A DNA stretch of 64,000 nt, from the NCBI GenBank assembly GCA_029252405.1, contig JAQXBM010000027.1, positions 1-64,000 of the forward strand. The letters are read 5' to 3'. Below, piece after piece: positions 54,219 to 61,521 of the stretch (positions are counted from its first letter, which is position 1; each line of letters starts with the position of its first letter). The translations under genes were made by a program, and so were the position numbers. The notes below the pieces were generated by a model. The model ran no database searches. It saw nothing but the letters and a program-made list of their open reading frames with translations, and was not told the DNA's origin. The stretch is from Crocinitomicaceae bacterium. GTDB taxonomy: Bacteria > Bacteroidota > Bacteroidia > Flavobacteriales_D > Crocinitomicaceae.

Positions 54219-55040
54219 ATGAAACATAACAATCATATTGATAGCCTTTTTATGAGAGAGAGTCTTCTCGATAAAGAGGTAATGAAACAAGGAGAGGAAT
54301 CGCCAACATTTAAAATGCTTCCGGATGTCCATATTGTGAAAATTGGAGCGTCATCAATTATCGATAAGGGGCGCGGAGTTACTTACCCCGTTGTGGATAA
54401 ACTGCGTGAAATTCTTAAGAATGAGCGTTTGGTCATCAGCACTGGAGGCGGGGCAAGAAGTAAGCATCTATTCTCCATCGGACTTGATTTAGAAATGCCT
54501 ACAGGAGTGCTCGCTCAATTAGCAGGAGAAGATGCACTAGGAAATGCACATATATTAGGGACATTACTCTCGCCAGAAGGAGTAATTGCAATCCCGCCAG
54601 AATCCATTGGGCATTTGTTGCCCTTGTTTTTGAAAGCTGCTCCTGGGGTTGTATACGCAGGAATGCCTCCGTATTCGCTGTGGGAGCATCCATCAGAGAA
54701 TGGAAATATTCCTTCACACCGAACAGATGCCGGCCCAGTTATACTAGCAGAAACATTTGGTTTTAAATCAGTTACATTGGTGAAAGATGTGGACGGTCTT
54801 TATGACGAGGACCCAAAACTTAATCCAAATGCTAAATTTATAGATAAAATCAACGTAACTGATTTGGAAAAGATGAACCTTGCTACATTGCCGTTTAACA
54901 GAGTGGTAATTGATATTATTAAAAGGAATAGACACTGTAACCACTTCCAAATCGTAAACGGAAATAATCCGGAATTAATTGAACGTGCAGTGAAAGGTGA
55001 GCATGTTGGTACTATTATTCACAACGATAGGTTTGAATGA
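54219..55040 (+). CDS. Molybdenum storage protein-like subunit (MosB-like)
   Basis: A 273-aa paralogue of the preceding protein, diverged to about the extent expected between alpha and beta subunits. Marked segments are VKIGASSIIDKGRGVTYPV, ISTGGGARSKHLFSIGLDLEMPTGVLAQLAGEDALGNAHI, MPPYSLWEHPSENGNIPSHRTDAG, and VKDVDGLYDEDPKLNPNAKFI. The aspartate/histidine-rich parts (SHRTDAG, NRHCNHFQ) are candidates for metal-cage positions. Tandem, co-translated (two-base gap) alpha/beta copies match the hetero-hexameric MoSto. The last codons overlap the ABC ATPase that follows. Confidence 0.78.
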   Translation: MKHNNHIDSLFMRESLLDKEVMKQGEESPTFKMLPDVHIVKIGASSIIDKGRGVTYPVVDKLREILKNERLVISTGGGARSKHLFSIGLDLEMPTGVLAQLAGEDALGNAHILGTLLSPEGVIAIPPESIGHLLPLFLKAAPGVVYAGMPPYSLWEHPSENGNIPSHRTDAGPVILAETFGFKSVTLVKDVDGLYDEDPKLNPNAKFIDKINVTDLEKMNLATLPFNRVVIDIIKRNRHCNHFQIVNGNNPELIERAVKGEHVGTIIHNDRFE

Positions 55041-55986
55041 TTTAAGGCTAAATAATATTGCCTTCGGTTATAAGGGAAAAGGAAGGATATTTGAAGGGCT
55101 AAATCTTAACTTCAAACAGGGAAGTTTCGTGTTTATTTTGGGAGAAAATGGGAGTGGTAAGAGTACCTTGTTAAAACTAATTCTTGGTGCTAATGAAGCT
55201 TCGTCGGGTTCTATAACGTATAATAACCTCCCATTAAAAGATCATTTAGAACGAGCAAAACGAATTGGATACATTCCTCAATCCAAAGGAATTGATCCAG
55301 AAATGTCTTTAAATGACATGCTCGATTTTATTGCAAAATCACATCGTTTGAATGGTTCGATTTTTCAAGAAAGAAAGAGCCAAATAATTAGTTCGCTTGG
55401 ACTTAGTGGTATATTAACGGAGCGGTCTAAGAAATTATCCGGAGGGCAACAACAACTAATCTCAATTTCTCTTGGTCTAATTCATGATCCGGAAATTGTT
55501 TTGTTGGATGAACCATTTGTTGGCTTGGACTATGGAACACGCTCCAAAATCATTGCTTTTCTGAAATCGACTGGAAAGACAATTTTGTGTGTCACGCATG
55601 ACATTGATCTGGCTCAGAACAACGCCGATAAAATACTGTTTCTTGAAAAAGGCAAACCGCAAGAATATGGGACTCCTGAGGAAATTATTGAGCAACAACC
55701 ATATTTTGTCGCGGAAGTTGATTTCGCACCAAAATTGATGGACCGATTACCAGAAATGGAAGAAGTTCAAATGATTTACCATTATCATCGTGTAACAATT
55801 ACCTGTCCCGACAGGAAAGATTTGACAGATCCAATCGACCGTTTATTAAAGCAAAGAGAAGAATCAATTTTACAATTAAAAGTCTATCGTAAAAATTTAA
55901 AATCAACCTTAATTGGTAGGTACCAACTTTCTTTCTCCGATCGAGAAGAAGGTAAAAAGAACAAAAAACGACAGAGAAAGAAATGA
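55033..55986 (+). CDS. ABC-2-type ATPase inside the molybdenum locus
   Basis: About 317 aa, from TTG 55033 (overlapping the MosB-like stop); a GTG at 54997 would add 12 residues that lack conservation. Walker A GENGSGKST, Q-loop IGYIPQSKGI, signature LSGGQQQLISIS, Walker B IVLLDEP and the H-loop CVTHD are complete. A ~100-residue C-terminal extension ends in a very basic tail (REEGKKNKKRQRKK). Together with the next gene it is an ABC-2 exporter or an auxiliary transporter; in the middle of a Mo locus its job is unclear. Confidence 0.85.
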   Translation: MNDLRLNNIAFGYKGKGRIFEGLNLNFKQGSFVFILGENGSGKSTLLKLILGANEASSGSITYNNLPLKDHLERAKRIGYIPQSKGIDPEMSLNDMLDFIAKSHRLNGSIFQERKSQIISSLGLSGILTERSKKLSGGQQQLISISLGLIHDPEIVLLDEPFVGLDYGTRSKIIAFLKSTGKTILCVTHDIDLAQNNADKILFLEKGKPQEYGTPEEIIEQQPYFVAEVDFAPKLMDRLPEMEEVQMIYHYHRVTITCPDRKDLTDPIDRLLKQREESILQLKVYRKNLKSTLIGRYQLSFSDREEGKKNKKRQRKK

Positions 55987-56750
55987 ATATGCTCTCGTAT
56001 ATATTGGTTGTTTGCAAGAGAATGTGGAAGAAATTATATTTTCGACCGATTCACCTTGTTGTTTCCTTCTTGCAACCTGTTTTTTGGTTAACAATCTTTG
56101 GGTTCCTTTTCGAAGCTAAGTTCTCTTCTTTGCAAGGTAATTATTTGTCCTATTTACTGCCGGGCGTATGCGCGATGACAGTGTTGCAATCAAGTGCACA
56201 ATCGGGTGTCTTATTCATTAAAGACTTACAAACGAATTTTTTTGGTCGTTACAATTTTGTTCAGCAATCTAAATTTTCGATTCTGATTTCCAAAATTATT
56301 GCTGACTACACGCGAATACTTTTTCAGGTGTTAATTATTCTGTTGATCGGTTTTTGCATTGGAGTACCAAATATTCAATTGACTTTCTCATCGACAGCTT
56401 CTTTAATTCTTGTGACGTTTTTGTTTACACTGTTTTACAGTTCGATTTCTTGTTTCATCGCACTAAAGACAAAAACATCGGAATTGATGGCCACCTTCAT
56501 TCATTTGTTGAATTTGCCAATTGTATTCACTAGTACTGCGCTTATTCCGAATAAAAACCTTCCCGACTGGCTTGAATTGATTGCTAAATATAATCCGCTT
56601 TCTCACTTAAGTGAACTACTGCGTGAAATGACTATTACAACACCTTTTGAATCAAGCGTATCTGGTAATAGTTGGGTCGTATTGGCTAGCCTTTCTCTTA
56701 TTTCGTTTACAACAACTTATCTTTACTTAAGAAGCATTCGGTATGCCTAG
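55983..56750 (+). CDS. ABC-2-type membrane permease
   Basis: A 255-aa inner-membrane permease with six helices (PVFWLTIFGFLF, YLLPGVCAMTVLQSS, VLIILLIGFCIG, LILVTFLFTLFYSSISCFIAL, LLNLPIVFTSTALIP, and the last near the C-terminus). PIVFTSTALIPNKNLPDWLELIAKYNPLSHLSELLREM is the ABC-2 signature. It overlaps the ATPase by four bases (ATGA) and ModA by eight bases. It does not resemble ModB and must form a second transport unit. Confidence 0.87.
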   Translation: MNMLSYILVVCKRMWKKLYFRPIHLVVSFLQPVFWLTIFGFLFEAKFSSLQGNYLSYLLPGVCAMTVLQSSAQSGVLFIKDLQTNFFGRYNFVQQSKFSILISKIIADYTRILFQVLIILLIGFCIGVPNIQLTFSSTASLILVTFLFTLFYSSISCFIALKTKTSELMATFIHLLNLPIVFTSTALIPNKNLPDWLELIAKYNPLSHLSELLREMTITTPFESSVSGNSWVVLASLSLISFTTTYLYLRSIRYA

Positions 56751-57504
56751 ATTTATTTTAACTTTCACACTATTAGTTGTTTTGAGTGCAGGTGGATGTT
56801 CACCTTCGAATGAACAAGATAAACTTACCGTAGTGGTAGCGGCAAGTGCCCAATTCGCCTTCAGAGATATTGCAGAAGAATTTTCGAAAAACAACAATGT
56901 AGCAGTGGATATTATTACAGGTTCTTCTGGAAAGTTGACTACCCAAATTTTATATGGAGCCCCTTATGACATCTTGGTTTCTGCGAATATGCATTATGTA
57001 GAAGTACTTGAAAATTCTGAAAAAACACATGGTGAACCTTTCGTTTATGGTTGTGGAGTGCCGATCGTTTGGACAATGAACGCTGAGTTTGATTTAGACT
57101 CAATTGCAAGTTATTTTTGCCTACCTGATGTTGAACGAATAGCGATAGCTGATCCCAAGAATGCGCCATATGGTGAAGTGGCGGTGAAATATCTAAAGAG
57201 TCTCGGTATTTATGAAAAAGTAAAAGGGAAATTGGTGTTTGGGGAAAGTATTTCACAGGTGAATGAATACGTACTAAACAAAACTGTGGATGTAGGGATT
57301 ACGGCGAAATCAATTGTTGCCTCTCCAAAACTCAAGGGAAAAGGATTTTATCGAGAATTAGGTGAGGATTTCTATATTGATCAGGGAATGGCACTCATAA
57401 ACACAAAGACAACTCACGATTTAAAAACTAAATTTAAAGCTTTTGTGCAATCGGAAGAAGGGGTAAACATCCTAGAATCCTATGGTTATAAATTAAGCAA
57501 ATGA
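56743..57504 (+). CDS. modA: Molybdate/tungstate-binding lipoprotein ModA
   Basis: A 253-aa periplasmic binding protein anchored by a lipobox (VLSAGGC, Cys19). VVVAASAQFAFRDIAEEF, TGSSGKLTTQILYGAPYDILVSAN, and IAIADPKNAPYGEVAVKYL are the three ModA signature segments; Ser/Ala of the ASA motif and Ser of GSSGK coordinate the oxyanion. Specificity for Mo or W cannot be told from the sequence. It overlaps both the ABC-2 permease and modB, so it is on the same transcript. Confidence 0.93.
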   Translation: MPRFILTFTLLVVLSAGGCSPSNEQDKLTVVVAASAQFAFRDIAEEFSKNNNVAVDIITGSSGKLTTQILYGAPYDILVSANMHYVEVLENSEKTHGEPFVYGCGVPIVWTMNAEFDLDSIASYFCLPDVERIAIADPKNAPYGEVAVKYLKSLGIYEKVKGKLVFGESISQVNEYVLNKTVDVGITAKSIVASPKLKGKGFYRELGEDFYIDQGMALINTKTTHDLKTKFKAFVQSEEGVNILESYGYKLSK

Positions 57505-58160
57505 TCGATTTAAGTCCCATATGGCTCTCATTAAAGTTAGCGCTGCTGACCTCCTGCTTGCTGTTGATTATTGGCTTGCCTATAGCGTATGCTTTAAGTC
57601 AATGGAAATCAAGGTTGAAAGTGGTCGTTGAGAGTTTTGTCAGTTTACCCATTATTCTTCCTCCCACCGTAATCGGTTTTTACCTACTGATCATGTTTTC
57701 TCCTGAGAATGCATTTGGAAAAATGTTAGGAGATGCTGGGATTCAGATTCCTTTTACATTTACAGGGATCTTACTTGCATCATTCATCTACAGTTTTCCA
57801 TTCATGGTTCAGCCCATTCAAAAGGGAATAGAAAGTGTACCAGACCACTACAAGAATATTTCTTACACGCTAGGGAAGTCGAAATTTGAGACCTTTATGC
57901 GAATTATTCTACCCAATATTAAGCGCTCAGTAATTACAGGTTTCGTACTTACATTTGCCCATACAATGGGAGAATTTGGCGTTATTTTGATGATCGGAGG
58001 CAATATCCCAGGAGAGACGAAAGTTGCTTCGTTGGCTATTTATAGCGATATCGAAGCGTTGAATTATAGTGCTGCTCATACATACTCCATTATTCTATTA
58101 GGGATTTCAGTTGTGATTATTATTGCTTTGAACATGCTCAATGCGAAAAAACGACGTTGA
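57501..58160 (+). CDS. modB: Molybdate ABC transporter permease ModB
   Basis: A 219-aa permease with five to six helices. VSLPIILPPTVIGFYLL is the family N-terminal motif, and the EAA loop that contacts ModC is in ISYTLGKSKFETFMRIILPNIKRS, followed by GFVLTFAHTMGEFGVILMIGGNIPGETKVASLAIY. Start overlaps the modA stop (ATGA). The likely ATPase partner is the gene at 52412, since the adjoining ATPase at 55033 pairs with the ABC-2 permease. A hairpin TTCCAG-TGTG-CTGGAA (58186-58201) follows the stop. Confidence 0.95.
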   Translation: MIDLSPIWLSLKLALLTSCLLLIIGLPIAYALSQWKSRLKVVVESFVSLPIILPPTVIGFYLLIMFSPENAFGKMLGDAGIQIPFTFTGILLASFIYSFPFMVQPIQKGIESVPDHYKNISYTLGKSKFETFMRIILPNIKRSVITGFVLTFAHTMGEFGVILMIGGNIPGETKVASLAIYSDIEALNYSAAHTYSIILLGISVVIIIALNMLNAKKRR

Positions 58161-58430
58161 ACGATGCAAATATATTTGTTTCGCATTCCAGTGTGCTGGA
58201 AATCAATCAAAAATCAATTTTCCGTATTTCTTAGCCCTCACCTAAACCAAAACCTTACGCTCTCAAGGCACAAACTATTCTGCGCTGCAAGTATGTTTAA
58301 AAGTGTATCTTGCGTGCTTTAAAATGGATACATAGAAATAAACTCAGTGGTTCTTTGATGAGTGTGATACGATAATAAAGATCGTTGCATGACAGTTGGA
58401 ATTGAGTTTGATTAAATTATAATGTGAGAT
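58161..58430. other. 270-base gap after modB
   Basis: Contains the hairpin TTCCAG-TGTG-CTGGAA at 58186-58201, which has no T-tract, and a TATAAT-like box (about 58420) just before the DUF486 gene. No gene or RNA was recognised. Confidence 0.4.
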
Positions 58431-58805
58431 ATGAGAAGAACCTGGTTAGTTCCCATAATGTTGATTCTTTCTAGTGGGATAATGGCAATGGCTTGGCTTG
58501 GGCATCTAAAATATAAAGAGGATTTAAGTTTCTTCATGGCAACTTTATTTGCTTGGTTACTTGTTCTCCCTGAATATATACTCAATGTTTCAGCAATAAG
58601 ACGTGGTGTTGGGAGGTATCAACCGAGTGAAATGGCGGCCATGAATCTTTCATCCGGTGTTGTTTTCATTGCACTAGTGTCGCATTTCTTTTTGGGCGAA
58701 GAAATAAGTATTCAGAAGTATATTGGTTTTGGACTGATGATAGTTGCGATGATTCTAATTTCAGAATCTAAACCATCTGAAAGTATAACTCAAAAGGAAC
58801 TTTAG
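58431..58805 (+). CDS. DUF486 (DMT-superfamily) membrane protein, copy 1
   Basis: A 124-aa protein with four membrane helices: LVPIMLILSSGIMAMAWLGHLKY, the ATLFAWLLVLPEYILNV segment, MAAMNLSSGVVFIALVSHFFLGE and YIGFGLMIVAMILI. MAWLGHLKY and the LPEY core match DUF486, small half-size relatives of drug/metabolite transporters. Function unknown. The next copy starts two bases after the stop, so the pair likely makes a heterodimer, as in other small DMT transporters. Confidence 0.85.
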   Translation: MRRTWLVPIMLILSSGIMAMAWLGHLKYKEDLSFFMATLFAWLLVLPEYILNVSAIRRGVGRYQPSEMAAMNLSSGVVFIALVSHFFLGEEISIQKYIGFGLMIVAMILISESKPSESITQKEL

Positions 58806-58807
58806 AG

Positions 58808-59140
58808 ATGGCAGTATACTTAGTCCCCGTAATGCTTTTTATTTCGAGTATTTTAATGGCTTTTGCTTGGCTTGGTCATATAAAATACAAACATAAAAGC
58901 TTCTTTGTAGCGCTCTTATTTAGCTGGCTATTAGTTCTTCCAGAGTATATACTCAATGTTTTCGCAATTCGTTGGGGAGTTGGAATTTATAATCCAAGTG
59001 AAATGGCAGCCATGAATTTATGTACTGGCGTAGTGTGTATTGCATTAGTTTCAAAAAAGTTTTTGGGAGAGAAATTGAGTTCCCGTAAAGTTTTTGGTTT
59101 TGTTCTAATGGGCATCAGTATCGTTCTTGTGGTGCTCTAG
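58808..59140 (+). CDS. DUF486 (DMT-superfamily) membrane protein, copy 2
   Basis: A 110-aa paralogue of the preceding protein with the same four helices (FAWLGHIKYKHKSFFVALLFSWLLVLPEYILNVFAIRWGVG; PSEMAAMNLCTGVVCIALVSKKFLGEKLS). Identity between the two is high through the PEYILNV...GV..Y.PSEMAAMNL part, so they are a tandem duplication. Copy 1 has a short polar tail that copy 2 lacks. Confidence 0.85.
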   Translation: MAVYLVPVMLFISSILMAFAWLGHIKYKHKSFFVALLFSWLLVLPEYILNVFAIRWGVGIYNPSEMAAMNLCTGVVCIALVSKKFLGEKLSSRKVFGFVLMGISIVLVVL

Positions 59141-59290
59141 GCGCTGCGAATAACAGATTACTCGAGCTTGCCGCATTTGACCATACTCAATTGGACGTTC
59201 TTGCTTCGGATGATTTATCCATTATGAAGCGAATACCATTCTTTTTCACCACCAGATGAAACAATAAAGCCGATAAATTAAGAGTAGAAA

Positions 59291-60244
59291 CTACTTCCAA
59301 ACACCTCTTTTCGAGAATGCTTCAATGCGGTTGTTGATACGATCTTCAGGAGAGATTTCTTTCAATTCAGCCAAGTGCTTTTTAATGAAGGTCTTCACTG
59401 TTTTGAATGTTTTATCCTCGTCTCTGTGCGCACCTGACATTGGTTCTTTGATGATTTCATCAACAATTCCCAATTTCTTCATGTCCGTAGAAGTCAGTTT
59501 CAATGCTTCAGCAGCCACTTCTTTGTAATCCCAAGAACGCCATAAAATAGAAGAACAAGATTCTGGAGAAATAACAGAGTACCATGTGTTTTCCAACATG
59601 ACAACTTTATCTCCAACACCTATTCCTAAAGCTCCACCGGAAGCTCCTTCACCAATAACGATACAGATTACTGGAACTTTCAATCGCATCATTTCATAGA
59701 TGTTACGAGCAATTGCTTCACCTTGTCCACGCTCCTCAGCTTCCAATCCTGGGAATGCACCTGGTGTGTCAATTAAAGTAACGATTGGCTTATTGAATTT
59801 CTCAGCTAAACGCATCAAACGAAGTGCTTTTCTATATCCTTCAGGATTTGGCATTCCAAAATTTCGGAACTGGCGCATTTTTGTGTTGACTCCTTTTTGC
59901 TGTCCAATAAACATTACTGTCTCACCATCAAGCATTCCGAATCCACCAACCATGGCTTTATCGTCGCGAACGTTTCTGTCACCGTGAAATTCTTGGAACT
60001 TTCCATCCGTCATTGCTTCGATGTACGCCAATGTGTAAGGGCGGTCTGGATGTCTCGAAAGCTGCACTTTTTGCCAAGGTGTAAGTCCAGAGAAAATCTC
60101 TTTCGTTTTCTTCTTTAGCTTCTCTTCAAGTTCTTTAATCTTGTCGGTCATATCGACCTCAGTATTCTCACCAATTTCTTTCGTTTGAAGAATTTTGTCT
60201 TCTAATTCCTTTAACGGTTCTTCGAAATCTAAATAAGTCGCCAT
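59291..60244 (-). CDS. accA: Acetyl-CoA carboxylase carboxyltransferase subunit alpha
   Basis: A 317-aa subunit that, with AccD, transfers CO2 from biotin to acetyl-CoA, the first step of fatty-acid synthesis. The N-terminal helix ([18 protein letters not shown]) precedes the crotonase-like core: [52 protein letters not shown], and [33 protein letters not shown]. Length is normal. It is divergent from ispE, with 62 bases between. Confidence 0.97.
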   Translation of the reverse strand: MATYLDFEEPLKELEDKILQTKEIGENTEVDMTDKIKELEEKLKKKTKEIFSGLTPWQKVQLSRHPDRPYTLAYIEAMTDGKFQEFHGDRNVRDDKAMVGGFGMLDGETVMFIGQQKGVNTKMRQFRNFGMPNPEGYRKALRLMRLAEKFNKPIVTLIDTPGAFPGLEAEERGQGEAIARNIYEMMRLKVPVICIVIGEGASGGALGIGVGDKVVMLENTWYSVISPESCSSILWRSWDYKEVAAEALKLTSTDMKKLGIVDEIIKEPMSGAHRDEDKTFKTVKTFIKKHLAELKEISPEDRINNRIEAFSKRGVWK

Positions 60245-60306
60245 AGCTGTGCATATTTTGAGGGGCGAAAGTTACAAAAATTGTTTACTTGTTCTAACTT
60301 TGAAAG

Positions 60307-61104
60307 ATGATATTATTTCCTCCTGCAAAGATCAATCTGGGATTGAAGGTGTTAAAAAAGCGTTCTGATGGATACCATGAAATCGACACGTGCATGATGG
60401 CAATTCCACTAACGGATGTCTTGGAAATAATTCCTTCGGAAACCTTCATCTTCAAGCAAACGGGAATTACGATTGATGGAGATCAAGAATCGAATTTGTG
60501 CGTGAAGGCATTTCGCATTTTTCAAGAACGTTATGATATTCCCAATGCTTATATTCATTTGCGCAAACAATTGCCAATGGGAGCTGGATTGGGAGGAGGT
60601 TCCGCTGATGCTTCGTATGTGCTGAAAGGTCTGAATGCGATTTTTGAAAAGAGCTTGACAGATGATCAATTGCGCGACATGGCTACTGAATTGGGAAGCG
60701 ATTGTCCATTTTTCATTTCTGATGCCGTGCAGTTGGGGCGAGGACGTGGAACCGAGCTATCCGATTTTGATCTCGATTTAAACGCATATTATTTGAAAGT
60801 CATCAACCCAGAGATTCATGTCGGAACACAAGAAGCGTATGCTGGAATTAGCTTTTCCGATGATTCGAATGGAGTGGAAGAGGTGTTGCAACGACCAATT
60901 GCCAATTGGAAGGAACTGTTAAAGAATGATTTTGAGCCTTCGATATTCAAACGCTATCCAGTGATTGAAGAATTGAAAAATCAATTGTATGCAGAAGGAG
61001 CGATTTATGCTTCCATGAGCGGAAGCGGTTCGACCTTGTACGGGATTTTCGAGCAGAAACCAGAAATCACAACAGATTATTTCGAGAAGGTTCTCGAGCT
61101 ATAA
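60307..61104 (+). CDS. ispE: 4-diphosphocytidyl-2-C-methyl-D-erythritol kinase
   Basis: A 265-aa GHMP kinase of the MEP isoprenoid pathway. PAKINLGLKVLKKRSDGYHEIDT is the substrate-binding start, LPMGAGLGGGSADAS the ATP loop, and MSGSGSTLYGIF the C-terminal GHMP motif. ATG 60307 comes five bases after a TAACTTTG box (60295-60302); if this box is used the mRNA would be nearly leaderless. Nothing unusual in length. Confidence 0.97.
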   Translation: MILFPPAKINLGLKVLKKRSDGYHEIDTCMMAIPLTDVLEIIPSETFIFKQTGITIDGDQESNLCVKAFRIFQERYDIPNAYIHLRKQLPMGAGLGGGSADASYVLKGLNAIFEKSLTDDQLRDMATELGSDCPFFISDAVQLGRGRGTELSDFDLDLNAYYLKVINPEIHVGTQEAYAGISFSDDSNGVEEVLQRPIANWKELLKNDFEPSIFKRYPVIEELKNQLYAEGAIYASMSGSGSTLYGIFEQKPEITTDYFEKVLEL

Positions 61105-61120
61105 GATAATCACTCAGCAA

Positions 61121-61498
61121 TTATTTTTTATCAAACCACGTTTGTTTGATGCCACCACTGCTTCCAGATTCTGGGAGGATTCTATCGTAGTGTAATTGTT
61201 TGTTGAATGCATTTAATCGAAGCGATTCGAATTTAGGATGATTCGTCTCCAGTTCGATAGCGGTCTTATGAATTATGTTGAGATGTTCCTAGGTTAAATG
61301 TTTATTGAAGATCAGTTCGTTCCCAACTGTTAGAAGTTCGGGATAAGAATTTAGTTCTTTGTAATTCTCAAACTTCTTCCAAAGATTCGGGTATTCTGTC
61401 TTCTGTTTCTTTCGGTTCTGAAACAGCGCATATTGAATAACGATACCTGCCATAACCATTAGAGACATTGCAATTATTATGGTCCAGCCATTATCCAT
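61121..61498 (-). pseudogene. Small membrane protein gene split by an in-frame amber codon
   Basis: The first 69 codons, from ATG 61498, encode one hydrophobic helix (WTIIIAMSLMVMAGIVIQYALF) and a basic-polar tail ending NELIFNKHLT. The stop is TAG at 61289-61291, but the same frame continues for 55 more codons (EHLNIIHKTAIELETNHPKF... KQTWFDKK) up to TAA at 61121. Composition and periodicity do not change at the stop, so this is probably a nonsense mutation in a ~124-aa gene (or a sequencing error, or readthrough). The intact protein is not of a family I recognise. It lies 23 bases after the VCBS-protein stop. Confidence 0.65.
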
Positions 61499-61521
61499 AA
61501 TGCTGATTTCCGAAAATGAAT

